This document shows positions 38,901 through 45,763 of a stretch of 45,763 nt of DNA, in pieces. Made by a program: the position numbers and the translations under genes. Source of the stretch: DASZKW01 sp035552775 (lineage in GTDB: Bacteria; Actinomycetota; Acidimicrobiia; Acidimicrobiales; Palsa-688); contig DASZKW010000114.1 of the NCBI GenBank assembly GCA_035552775.1, positions 1 to 45,763 on the forward strand, given 5' to 3'. The first letter of the stretch is position 1. Each line of letters starts with the position of its first letter. The notes under the pieces were generated by a model. The model saw only the letters and a list, made by a program, of their open reading frames with translations, was not told where the DNA came from and ran no database searches.

Positions 38901-40964
38901 GTGAGGCGAATGCGGCTGAATATCGGGGTGGCTGTGGCTGCCACGGGCCTGCTGAGCGTTGCGATGGCACCATCTGCCGGGGCGGCCCCCGCCACGCGCC
39001 AGACGCTCCCGGGTAGCTTGCCCTCGTGGGCGAAGGCCGGCGGGCTGCGGGCCACGGCCCCGGCCAGCGACCCCGTGGGCTTCCGGGTGTACCTAGGCTG
39101 GCAGGGCGATCCTTCCGCCGTTGACCGGGCGGTGTCCACGCCAGGCAGTCCGCAGTACCGCGACTACTTGAGCGCAGCGCAGTTCCGGGCGCAGTTCGCT
39201 CCGTCACAGTCGCAGGTGACCGCTGTCCAACAGTGGCTGCGGTCCCAGGGATTCGCCGTCGACTACACGCCCACCAACAACCTCTACGTCAGCGCCGAGG
39301 GCACCGTCGCCCAGGCCGACACCGCCTTCGACACCACTCTCGGTGAGTACTCCTACGACGGGCTGACGCTGCGGTCGCCCGAGCGTGCCCTGTCCGTGCC
39401 CGCGTCGCTGGGTGTCCAGTCGGTGCTGGGACTCGACGACTCCGCCGCGCTGGTGCACACCGACCACGTGACCTCCGATGCCACGCCGTCACCGGCCTTC
39501 GTCAACGGGGGACCGTGCTCGACGTACTGGAACCAGAAGACCACCGCGGACACCGCCGAGCCCACCCCGCTGCACACGACGACGTCCACCATCACCTCCC
39601 CGGCGCAGGTGACGCTTCCGCCGGCCTACCCGCCCGTCCCGACGGGCTTCGCCCCTTGCGGCTACACGCCCTCGCAGCTGCGTGGCGCGTACGGTCTCAC
39701 GAGCTCCGATACCGGGACGGGCCAGACGGTGGCGATCATCGACGCTTACGCCTCGCCCACGATCGTCAACGACGCCAACCAGTATTTCGCCAATCACAAC
39801 GTCAGTAACGGAGCCGGCGGAAGTCTGATCCCGCCCCTGAACAGCACCAACTTCCGCCAGGTGGTGGCCCCCGGCACGTTCAGACATCCCCAACAGGGCC
39901 AGAAGCAGAGCCCCCAGGGCTGGTACGGGGAGGAGACCCTCGACGTCGAGGCCGTCCACACCATGGCCCCCGCCGCCAAGGTTGTCTTCGTCGGGGCTCC
40001 CAACAACTTCCAGGACCTCGACGCGGCCCTCAACAACGTCGTCGACAATCACCTGGCCAGCATGGTCACCAACTCGTACGGCTGGGCCGGCGAGGCGCTT
40101 CCCCCCGGCTACATCAAGCCCGTGTACGACATGATGCAGCAGGCAGTCGCCGAGGGCATCGGCGTGTACTTCTCCTCCGGGGACAGCGGCGACGAGACCG
40201 GCGGCTCGGGCATCCAGGCCCAGGCCACACCGGACTGGCCCGCTTCGTCCGATCTGGTCACCGCCGTAGGAGGCACATCGCTGGCTGTCGGTGCGGACAA
40301 CAGCCGGGTCGGCGAGTGGGGATGGGAGACAGGTAAGTCCAGCCTGGCCGGTACCAGCGCCAGCAACCTGTCGTGGACCCCGGCCCCGCCAGGTAAGTAT
40401 CTCTACGGTTCCGGTGGCGGGACGAGCCGTCTGTTTGCCCAGCCCTGGTACCAGGCCGGAGTCGTGCCGACGACGATGTCCGAGATCAACGGGAGCAGCA
40501 CCCCGATGCGGGTGGTGCCCGACGCGTCTGCGTTGGCCGATCCCACCACCGGGATGCTGGTGGGCCAGACCCAGGCCTTCCCCGACGGCAGCGTCAAGTA
40601 CTCCGAGTACCGCATCGGGGGGACCAGCCTGGCGTCACCGCTGTTCACCGGGATGATGGCCGACGTTCAGGCCCTCGCCGGCACCGACATCGGCTTCGCC
40701 AACCCGTTGTTGTACTCGTCGGCGTCCAATCCTGGGACCATCAGTGACATCGTCCCTCCAACCTCGCCCCTCGCGCTGATGCGGAGCGACTACGCCAACT
40801 CTGTCGACGCCAGCAGCGGTTACCTGGCAACGGTCCGCTCGATCGACTTCGATGCCCCCCTGACGATCCACGTGGTGCGCGGCTACGACGACGTCACCGG
40901 TATCGGATCGCCGGGATCGGCGTTCTTCACGTCGCTTCCCGCTGCGGCCGCCGCCAAGGGCTGA
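38901..40964 (+). CDS. secreted S53 family serine-carboxyl protease (sedolisin/kumamolisin-like)
   Basis: 687 residues. Signal peptide MRRMRLNIGVAVAATGLLSVAMAPSAGAA with an AxA-type site. Pro-kumamolisin domain (about 45-190, RVYLGWQGDPSAVDRAV ... YLSAAQFRAQFAPS). In the catalytic domain GEETLDVEAVH gives the Glu/Asp pair, SSGDSGD the oxyanion Asp, and GGTSLASPLFTG the nucleophile Ser. The C-terminal DDVTGIGSPG is the calcium-site region. This family is active at acid pH, consistent with an acidophile or acid-soil host. GTG start with GGAGG 7 nt upstream. Followed by a strong hairpin. Confidence 0.95.
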   Translation: MRRMRLNIGVAVAATGLLSVAMAPSAGAAPATRQTLPGSLPSWAKAGGLRATAPASDPVGFRVYLGWQGDPSAVDRAVSTPGSPQYRDYLSAAQFRAQFAPSQSQVTAVQQWLRSQGFAVDYTPTNNLYVSAEGTVAQADTAFDTTLGEYSYDGLTLRSPERALSVPASLGVQSVLGLDDSAALVHTDHVTSDATPSPAFVNGGPCSTYWNQKTTADTAEPTPLHTTTSTITSPAQVTLPPAYPPVPTGFAPCGYTPSQLRGAYGLTSSDTGTGQTVAIIDAYASPTIVNDANQYFANHNVSNGAGGSLIPPLNSTNFRQVVAPGTFRHPQQGQKQSPQGWYGEETLDVEAVHTMAPAAKVVFVGAPNNFQDLDAALNNVVDNHLASMVTNSYGWAGEALPPGYIKPVYDMMQQAVAEGIGVYFSSGDSGDETGGSGIQAQATPDWPASSDLVTAVGGTSLAVGADNSRVGEWGWETGKSSLAGTSASNLSWTPAPPGKYLYGSGGGTSRLFAQPWYQAGVVPTTMSEINGSSTPMRVVPDASALADPTTGMLVGQTQAFPDGSVKYSEYRIGGTSLASPLFTGMMADVQALAGTDIGFANPLLYSSASNPGTISDIVPPTSPLALMRSDYANSVDASSGYLATVRSIDFDAPLTIHVVRGYDDVTGIGSPGSAFFTSLPAAAAAKG

Positions 40965-40976
40965 CCCTTGCGGTCC

Positions 40977-41011
40977 GTCGCCCCGCCGGTTAGTCCAGCC
41001 GGCGGGGCGAC
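40977..41011 (+). terminator. GC-rich hairpin terminator after the S53 protease
   Basis: Arms GTCGCCCCGCCGG (40977-40989) and CCGGCGGGGCGAC (40999-41011) are perfectly complementary around a 9-nt loop, starting 13 nt after the stop. No T-tract follows, as is common in high-GC actinobacteria. Confidence 0.75.
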
Positions 41012-41115
41012 GCTGGCCAGGACGCGGGGGAAAAGAAGGGGTGATGGCTAACACGCTAACTAATACCGTTTCGCGGCCGCTGCGAACAGCTCCTTGGCGT
41101 CCGATGCCTGACCCC

Positions 41116-41481
41116 TCAACGCGACCCGGTCGGAGATGACCACCGGCGCAGGGAGGCGGCGAGCAACATCCGGCCCCCGATCATCACCGCTCCGAGGAAG
41201 ATGAGCGCCACGGCGATGAACGCCACCGCCGTGCCCTGGCCGGCGAGCACCCGGAGCATCATGCCGACGACCACGGTTGCCGAGCACACGACGAGACCTG
41301 TTCGAAGCGACATGGGCGGGCGCCGGACGACGCCCAGCCAGCCACAGGCAAGTCCGATCGTGAACGGCCACGCGGTCGAGACGAAGCCTCCGACGGTCTG
41401 AACGTGGTGGTGAGATGTCCTGCCGATGGCCACGAACAGCACCACAGCCAAGACGTCAACCGCTACAGCTACCCGACGCAT
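41116..41481 (-). CDS. DUF3054 membrane protein
   Basis: 121 residues with four hydrophobic helices (VAVDVLAVVLFVAIGR, TAWPFTIGLACGWLGVV, GLVVCSATVVVGMMLRVLAG, VAFIAVALIFLGAVMIGGRML). DVLAVVLFVAIGRxSHHH and the TAWPF segment are characteristic of DUF3054, small actinobacterial integral membrane proteins of unknown function. The ATG at 41481 is 6 nt after a TAGCTT -10 element, suggesting its own leaderless promoter inside the end of the upstream VOC gene. Confidence 0.85.
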   Translation of the reverse strand: MRRVAVAVDVLAVVLFVAIGRTSHHHVQTVGGFVSTAWPFTIGLACGWLGVVRRPPMSLRTGLVVCSATVVVGMMLRVLAGQGTAVAFIAVALIFLGAVMIGGRMLLAASLRRWSSPTGSR

Positions 41482-41487
41482 GCGACA

Positions 41488-41493
41488 AAGCTA
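41488..41493 (-). promoter_or_regulatory. -10 element for the DUF3054 gene
   Basis: On the minus strand TAGCTT is followed after 6 nt by the ATG at 41481. The surrounding GTAGCTT-TGTCGC-ATG is nearly the same as that before the VOC gene (GTAGCTT-CGTCGC-ATG). Confidence 0.5.
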
Positions 41494-41892
41494 CGGCACC
41501 GGTTCCTGTCTCTTGTCCGCACACAGGCAGAAGGGGTGTCCGGCGGGGTCGGCGTGCACGACGAACACGCAACCTGGCTCTTCGACCGGTCCGTTCAGCA
41601 CGATGGCCCCGAGATCTTGAGCCCTTCGGGACGCGGCGTCGAGGTCGTGGACAGTCAGATCCAGGTGCACCTGTTGAGGAACGCCGTCGGGCCACTCAGG
41701 AGCCTGGTAGGTACTGACTTTCTGGAAGGCCAGCTTTATGCCCACATCATCGAAGTGGACCTCGCACCATTCGTCGTCCCCTGTCGCGACTCGGCCGGAG
41801 AGCAGGCCGGCGTAAAAAGACGCCAGCAGCTCGGGATCGAGCCAGTCGAGCACCACCGAGCGCAGACGCGCCGAAACCCGGGGATCCTTCAT
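41491..41892 (-). CDS. VOC family (glyoxalase/dioxygenase-like) protein
   Basis: 133 residues with two beta-alpha-beta-beta-beta modules: SVVLDWLDPELLASFYAGLLSG ... IKLAFQKV, and QQVHLDLTVHDLDAASRRAQDLGA ... VVHADPAGHPFCLC. The His in QVHLDL and the segment DPAGHPFCL are typical of the actinobacterial glyoxalase-like subgroup. Substrate unknown. The stop lies 9 nt from the DUF3054 start. Confidence 0.85.
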   Translation of the reverse strand: MKDPRVSARLRSVVLDWLDPELLASFYAGLLSGRVATGDDEWCEVHFDDVGIKLAFQKVSTYQAPEWPDGVPQQVHLDLTVHDLDAASRRAQDLGAIVLNGPVEEPGCVFVVHADPAGHPFCLCADKRQEPVP

Positions 41893-41898
41893 GCGACG

Positions 41899-41904
41899 AA
41901 GCTA
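41899..41904 (-). promoter_or_regulatory. -10 element for the VOC gene
   Basis: On the minus strand TAGCTT ends 6 nt before the ATG at 41892, without a Shine-Dalgarno sequence. Confidence 0.5.
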
Positions 41905-41994
41905 CCTCGCCATCCAACCGCCGGAAGCGGTACTGGTCGGCCCGTGCCCGGAAGGACAGGCGAAGCGTTCGGTGCGGGTGGCTGCCGGGGAGGC

Positions 41995-42588
41995 TCAGGC
42001 CGCACCCGGGATGCTGGCGGTGACGACCCAGCGGTGCTTGCCGATGCGGCGGGTGCGGTTGAAACCGTGGCGCTCGAACAGACGAACCGTGCCGTTGTGG
42101 AGGAACGACCCGGACACGGACCGGTCGGAGGTGTCTTCGGGGTAGCTCTCGACGATGCCGCCGCCGAGGTCGGCGATCTGCGCCAGGGCTCCGTCGAGGG
42201 CACGGCCGGTAACGCCGCGTCGGCGATAGCCCCGGTCGACGAAAAAGCAGGTGATCCGCCAAACCGGCAGCCTCACGAGTCCGTCCTCGTAAGCGCGTCG
42301 GTTCTTGATCCGGGGCAGCTCGTCGGGGGAGCCGAACTGGCACCAGCCGACGCAGCGGCCACCGGTCAGGACCAGCGATGCGCGGGCGGTGCCCTCAGCC
42401 ACCCGGCGACGTTTGGCCAGCCGGTTATCTTCGGCGCTGGTCTTGCTCATCTCGGGGTGGAACGCCATGCACCAGCAGCCGCCCCACACCCCGTTGTGTC
42501 GCTCGACGAGGTCGGCGAACGCCTCCCAGGTCGACTCGTCGAGCGCCACGACCCGGAACTCCGACGATGAGTCCTCGCCTTTCCCCAC
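41995..42588 (-). CDS. GNAT family N-acetyltransferase
   Basis: 197 residues. N-terminal WEAFADLVERHNGVWGGCWCMAFHPE is typical of a GNAT subgroup with a Cys-rich WGGCWCM motif. The acetyl-CoA region is RITCFFVDRGYRRRGVTGRALDGAL (motif A: RGYRRRGV), and the C-terminal strand is VRLFERHGFNRTRRIGKHRWVV. Substrate unknown. I chose the GTG at 42588 because TACGGT (42600 to 42595) lies 6 nt upstream; a TTG at 42594 is the alternative. Confidence 0.85.
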   Translation of the reverse strand: MGKGEDSSSEFRVVALDESTWEAFADLVERHNGVWGGCWCMAFHPEMSKTSAEDNRLAKRRRVAEGTARASLVLTGGRCVGWCQFGSPDELPRIKNRRAYEDGLVRLPVWRITCFFVDRGYRRRGVTGRALDGALAQIADLGGGIVESYPEDTSDRSVSGSFLHNGTVRLFERHGFNRTRRIGKHRWVVTASIPGAA

Positions 42589-42594
42589 CTGCAA

Positions 42595-42600
42595 ACCGTA
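42595..42600 (-). promoter_or_regulatory. -10 element for the GNAT gene
   Basis: TACGGT on the minus strand, 6 nt before the GTG at 42588; leaderless-type spacing. Confidence 0.4.
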
Positions 42601-42714
42601 GCAATCCGAAAGTCGGGAGCGACCCAGACCGATGTATGGCGGCCCTGGAGATGACGGGCCGCGTTCGTACAGGGTTACGACCCGCTCCTCGCCCTGGCTG
42701 TGGTGGAGTGGTAT

Positions 42715-43245
42715 GTGATCGAAAGGTGGACAGCACCAGCAATCGAGCGGGCCGATCCCAAGCTGGTGGCAGACGAGCGCACCAGCCTCGAGCAGTGGCT
42801 CGACTACCAGCGTGCCACGCTGCTCACGAAGTGTGAGGGGCTCACCGCTGATCAGTTGAAGCGGCGTGCCGTGGCACCGTCGCGCCTGTCATTGCTGGGC
42901 CTGGTCCGACACATGGTCGAGGTGGAGCGCTGGTGGTTTCGGATGCACGCAGCGCGAGAGGAGATCGGCTTCCGTTATGATCCCGACTCGGTCGGATTGG
43001 ACTTCGAGGAGATAGACGAGGCCGACGCTGAGGCAGACCTCGCGGCGTTCCAACAGGAGTGCCGGGCAGCCCGAGCCGCCGTCACTGGACGCTCACTTGA
43101 CGACGTTGTACCCAGCCGGGGCGATCATCCTGACCGAGAGCGTGACATCCGCTGGATCTTCGTCCACATGATCGAAGAATACGCACGCCACAACGGGCAC
43201 GCCGATCTCCTGCGTGAGGCGATCGACGGCGTCACGGGGGACTGA
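42715..43245 (+). CDS. DinB-like DUF664 family protein
   Basis: 176 residues. A four-helix bundle pattern with ADERTSLEQWLDYQRATLLTKCEGLTADQLKRR, then LSLLGLVRHMVEVERWWF (first metal His) and IFVHMIEEYARHNGHADLLREAIDG (the other metal ligands). This is the DUF664/DinB superfamily, often metal-dependent thiol-linked transferases in actinobacteria, but the exact reaction is unknown. The frame opens at 42700; the GTG at 42715 fits the usual N-terminus better. Confidence 0.85.
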   Translation: MIERWTAPAIERADPKLVADERTSLEQWLDYQRATLLTKCEGLTADQLKRRAVAPSRLSLLGLVRHMVEVERWWFRMHAAREEIGFRYDPDSVGLDFEEIDEADAEADLAAFQQECRAARAAVTGRSLDDVVPSRGDHPDRERDIRWIFVHMIEEYARHNGHADLLREAIDGVTGD

Positions 43246-43340
43246 CACTCAACGAGGCTCAGAGATTGGCGCGGCCTGGCGAGACTTCCATCACTTTCCC
43301 ACACGCTCCGCTGGACAGCCATCACTGGCAAGCTGGGGGC

Positions 43341-44177
43341 ATGAGCGAAGTAGAAGCGACAGAGTGCGGGGTGGCCGGGTGGGTTCGAGCCCGCTACGGC
43401 GCATTCGCCCGCGACGGCGGTTCCAGTTCGGGATGCTGTGCCAGTACGGCCTCTGCTGGCTATGCAACCGAGGCGGGTCTATACGGCGCGGATCAGCTGG
43501 CAGCGCTGCCGGCGGCCGCGGTGGCGTTGTCGAGAGGGTGCGGCAACCCGGTCGGTTTCGCGGAGCTGGTGCCGGGCGAGACGGTGGTCGACCTCGGCTG
43601 TGGTGGTGGCATCGACGTCATTCTTGCCGCTGCCGGGGTCGGCCCGACCGGGCGGGTGATCGGCATCGACTTCACCGCCGAGATGATCGAGGCCGCTCGG
43701 GCCACTGTAGCTACTGCCGGCTTCGCCGAGCGTGTCGACCTGCGGGTCGCAGACTTGGCCGCCACTGGCCTCTCAGACCTCTGCGCGGACGTCATTATCT
43801 CCAACTGTGTGATCAACCTTTGTCCCGACAAGACCACTGCTTACCGGGAGGCGTTCCGGGTCTTGCGCCCCGGCGGCCGGTTGGCGATCTCCGACGTGCT
43901 GGTCCACCAGCCGCTGCCCGCCGAGGTGACGGCACGCTTGCAAGAGGACTGGCACGGCTGCGTGGGCGGCGCGCTGCCGACCGCCGACTACCTGGCGATC
44001 CTCACCGAAGTCGGGTTCCACGTCGTCGAGGTAGACCGCCATAACCTGACACGGGAAGAACTCGGCGAGATGGCCCGCTGTCCCGGCCCCGACTACACCC
44101 CCGCCCCCGCCCAGGGCGATCTCGCCGCTGCCGCCGGCCAAGTCTACAGCCTGAAATTCACGGCTCGGAAGGTCTGA
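43341..44177 (+). CDS. arsM: arsenite S-adenosylmethionine methyltransferase (ArsM)
   Basis: 278 residues. The Rossmann methyltransferase core has VVDLGCGGGIDVILAA and GIDFTAEMIEAAR. Cysteines diagnostic of ArsM are present: GCGNPVGFAEL, IISNCVINL and HGCVGGALP, corresponding to the three arsenic-binding cysteines of characterised enzymes. N-terminal VRARYGAFA and SGCC also fit. It methylates As(III), detoxifying or volatilising arsenic. GGGGG lies just before the ATG. No arsR or arsenite efflux gene is adjacent, so regulation is unclear. Confidence 0.9.
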   Translation: MSEVEATECGVAGWVRARYGAFARDGGSSSGCCASTASAGYATEAGLYGADQLAALPAAAVALSRGCGNPVGFAELVPGETVVDLGCGGGIDVILAAAGVGPTGRVIGIDFTAEMIEAARATVATAGFAERVDLRVADLAATGLSDLCADVIISNCVINLCPDKTTAYREAFRVLRPGGRLAISDVLVHQPLPAEVTARLQEDWHGCVGGALPTADYLAILTEVGFHVVEVDRHNLTREELGEMARCPGPDYTPAPAQGDLAAAAGQVYSLKFTARKV

Positions 44178-44645
44178 TCAATCCTCAGCGACAGCGTGGT
44201 GCAGGAGCGACCCCGTGACGATAGCCCCGCCCGGCGGTGACAACGGTCCGGCTGACGCCACCGCTCAGGAACGCTCGGCCGACCGTGAAGTCCCCTCACA
44301 GGGGCACGTTGTGCACACCGACGCTCAGCCGGCATCCTCGGTACGTGCTTGCAAGCCCCTCAACCAGGGATTTTACGAGAGCGAGCGACGGGAATCGAAC
44401 CCGCGTTCTCAGCTTGGGAAGTCCCCCTCGGCCAATTTCGCCACCTGCGGGTTCTTGCAAAAAGGGCCTCTCACCTGCGCTTTCGCGTCCGGCCGCTGTC
44501 GGCGAGTTCCGGCCAATTCTGCTTCGTTCGCGCACGGATCGCGCACGCCCGGCCTTGTCCAGGCGTAGCAAGCCCCGTCTCGCGCGTTCGCTGCCAGGGC
44601 CCTCCCGGTCACGACCCGGCCCGTACTTCGACGTACCATGGAGGC
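44178..44645. other. non-coding junction region around a tRNA-Gly fragment
   Basis: About 470 bp without a credible protein gene. The open frames here contain peptides such as GNRTRVLSLG and GIEPAFSAWE, which are well-known false translations of tRNA DNA. The informative feature is the tRNA-Gly 3' half at 44380-44421. To its right the sequence should belong to the integrated element. Confidence 0.6.
44380..44421 (-). pseudogene. 3' half of tRNA-Gly(CCC): likely integrase attachment site
   Basis: On the minus strand the DNA reads CTTCCCAAGCTGAGAACGCG and on through a T-arm (stem GCGGG/CCCGT, loop TTCGATT) to an acceptor strand CGCTCGC plus T. This matches actinobacterial tRNA-Gly(CCC) from the anticodon loop to the 3' end. 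The 5' side is wrong: the bases before the anticodon loop (GGGGAC) do not pair with GCTGA, and no GCGAGCG acceptor strand exists upstream. It is therefore a displaced tRNA 3' half, the usual product of tyrosine-integrase insertion. No CCA is encoded. Confidence 0.75.
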
Positions 44646-44843
44646 GTGGCTCTTCCCCACACTCCGGACCCGAGACCCCACCCCGAACCCGATCTGGTCG
44701 CGCTGGCTGCACAGGCTGCGAAGGACCCCTCGGCTCGGGCATTCGTTGAAGAAGTCAAGGCGGCGGTCGCCGACGGCTCGATCTGGGACCAGCTGGCTGA
44801 GCAGGAAGACATTCGGACGATCATTGAGAGGCACGCTCGCTGA
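44646..44843 (+). CDS. small protein, possible antitoxin of a two-gene module
   Basis: 65 residues from a GTG at 44646. A Pro-rich N-terminus (ALPHTPDPRPHPEPD) is followed by a helical, acidic C-terminal part (LVALAAQAAKDPSARAFVEEVKAAVADGS and IWDQLAEQEDIRTIIERHAR). No DNA-binding motif is recognisable. The stop TGA overlaps the next frame. Small size, acidity, order and overlap are what one expects of an antitoxin; this is inference only. Confidence 0.45.
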   Translation: MALPHTPDPRPHPEPDLVALAAQAAKDPSARAFVEEVKAAVADGSIWDQLAEQEDIRTIIERHAR

Positions 44844-45103
44844 GCCCACCGGACCAATGGAACGTTCTCTACGGGCGTGCCACCCGACGGTTCCTCGACA
44901 CAGACCCTGACTCATTCACGGTGGCCATGGTCGCGGACTGGGTCGACTCTCTTCGTTCGGCCGGGCCCCCAGGAGAAGGGGTAAGCGTCTGGACGGACGA
45001 CGAGCTGTACTTGGCTGTTGTCCCTCGTACCGACGTGGTCTGCCGCTACTTCGTGATCGTCCATGAACGTCTCATCCTGCTGGACCGCTTCGACCAGCCC
45101 TGA
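44840..45103 (+). CDS. small RelE/ParE-like protein, possible toxin
   Basis: Up to 87 residues in the frame that begins at or just after the preceding stop: SPPDQWNVLYGRATRRFLDT, then VAMVADWVDSLRS, ELYLAVVPRTDVVCRYFVIVHERLILLDRFD. The layout (helix pair, then four strands ending in an RYFVIVHERLILL edge) resembles RelE/ParE mRNA-interferase or gyrase-toxin folds, but the similarity is weak. The frame has no ATG/GTG/TTG near its 5' end. A CTG at 44840 would give a CTGA overlap; otherwise the GTG at 44921 makes only a truncated protein. Confidence 0.4.
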   Translation: MSPPDQWNVLYGRATRRFLDTDPDSFTVAMVADWVDSLRSAGPPGEGVSVWTDDELYLAVVPRTDVVCRYFVIVHERLILLDRFDQP

Positions 45104-45183
45104 GCCGACTCGCGCCCGGATGGCGCGTTCCTCATTACGCGCGACGGGGAGGCCCTGCCGCCCTCACGCCGCGTCTCGCGCGA

Positions 45184-45763
45184 ATGAGACAAGATGGACC
45201 CGCGATGTCGGCCGACAGCTCTGAAGGGGACCCCCTGGGATCGTTCGTCGGCGGCTTCAACTACCACCTCCGGTGGGCTACCCCGCAGACGAGGATGGCC
45301 CGTTTGGACGTGTTCCTCGACCGGGTCGTTGTTCGCCCACGATCGGGACGTCGAGGGTTCTTCGTGCCGACCTGGGAGGCCGGGCCCACTGATCGAGCGG
45401 TTTGGCGGTCATCGGGCGTCTCCCGGTGTGACAGCACCCGCCAGCTCTACACCAGCCTCATCAAGCGGCACCTCAAGCCGACGTTCGAGCGCGTACCGCT
45501 CACCGACATTTCGACCGCGTCTGTCCGGCGCTGGCACGCCGGTATCGCCAAGAAGCAGCCGACCACAGGGGCCAAGGCGTACAGGCTGCTCCGAGCGGTC
45601 CTCATGACCGCAACCGCGGACGGGATCATCCAGGCCAACCCGTGCATCATCAAAGGCGCCGGCCTTGAGCGGGCCCCGGTACGGAAGGTCCCGACGCTTG
45701 AGACGCTGGCCGCGATCGCCGACGCCCTAGACGACCGGTACCGAGCCCTGGTCTACACCGCCG
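45184..45763 (+). CDS. tyrosine recombinase/integrase, 5' part (cut by window end)
   Basis: The open frame runs to the end of the window without a stop. The SAM-like core-binding domain is clear: STRQLYTSLIKRHLKPTFE, VPLTDISTASVRRWHAGIAK, TTGAKAYRLLRAVLMTATADG, ANPCIIKGAGLERAP. The catalytic domain begins at VPTLETLAAIADALDDRYRALVYTA; the R-H-R-Y residues lie beyond the window. The first 65 or so residues do not look like the usual AP2-like arm-binding domain and may be diverged or damaged. The start may be the ATG at 45184 or at 45205. Actinobacterial phage/ICE-type integrase, likely acting on the tRNA-Gly site at 44.4 kb. Confidence 0.85.
   Translation, partial: MRQDGPAMSADSSEGDPLGSFVGGFNYHLRWATPQTRMARLDVFLDRVVVRPRSGRRGFFVPTWEAGPTDRAVWRSSGVSRCDSTRQLYTSLIKRHLKPTFERVPLTDISTASVRRWHAGIAKKQPTTGAKAYRLLRAVLMTATADGIIQANPCIIKGAGLERAPVRKVPTLETLAAIADALDDRYRALVYTA

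Noticed and set aside
44380..44465. Intact tRNA gene on the minus strand
   Set aside because: The T-arm and 3' acceptor strand are good, but the anticodon stem does not pair and no matching 5' acceptor strand exists, so only the 3' half is present.
44237..44749. Open frames encoding GNRTRVLSLG and GIEPAFSAWE peptides
   Set aside because: These are well-known artefactual translations of tRNA DNA, here from the tRNA-Gly fragment.

Overview
The window is GC-rich and densely coded, and it reads as an actinobacterial chromosome, most plausibly class Acidimicrobiia (an inference, not a search result). The main pointers are a dnaK-grpE-dnaJ-hspR-clpB heat-shock cluster with a perfect HAIR operator, a RamB-like regulator divergent from isocitrate lyase, an actinobacterial membrane-bound Fe-S oxidoreductase of the Rv0338c type, many apparently leaderless promoters (TANNNT 6-8 nt before the start codon), and Calvin-cycle genes (fbp, prk), which autotrophic Acidimicrobiia carry.

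Layout. 0.2-7.7 kb, minus strand: a seven-gene purine operon purA-purD-purE-purC-purS-purQ-purL, mostly translationally coupled. 7.7-8.7 kb: a membrane protein transcribed divergently from purA whose 3' end overlaps clpB tail to tail. 8.6-15.3 kb, minus: the chaperone operon dnaK-grpE-dnaJ-hspR-clpB, with a HAIR operator shared by its promoter region and the divergent gpmA. 15.4-20.4 kb: gpmA, a long perfect inverted repeat, glnD, and convergent amt-glnK (nitrogen signalling). 20.5-25.6 kb: Fe-S oxidoreductase, RamB-like regulator, divergent aceA. 25.6-29.9 kb, minus: a hypothetical gene, a lipoprotein, a small DUF6295-like protein with a five-copy 30-bp internal repeat, dienelactone hydrolase and succinate-semialdehyde-type dehydrogenase.

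30.1-36.1 kb, plus: the most system-like accessory block. It holds an Lhr-type helicase with an N-terminal PD-(D/E)XK-like nuclease motif, then 3 nt later a NERD-UvrD/Rep helicase, then a DUF2786 protein. Its composition resembles helicase-nuclease defence or repair modules, but I cannot match it to a named system. 36.2-38.6 kb, minus: fbp-prk-zincin protease. 38.9-41.0 kb: a secreted sedolisin (S53) protease preceded by a 20-bp tandem repeat and followed by a strong hairpin. 41.1-44.2 kb: small single-gene units (DUF3054, VOC, GNAT, DinB/DUF664, ArsM).

44.4 kb to the end: the edge of an integrated element. A 42-nt 3' half of a tRNA-Gly(CCC) lies on the minus strand with a foreign 5' side. 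It is followed by two overlapping small genes resembling a toxin-antitoxin pair, and then by a tyrosine integrase cut off by the window end. The intact tRNA-Gly would be expected to the right, outside the window.

A recurring oddity is in-frame tandem repeats inside otherwise conserved genes (purD twice, grpE, the DUF6295-like gene, the aldehyde dehydrogenase). Three of these have exactly 30-bp units.
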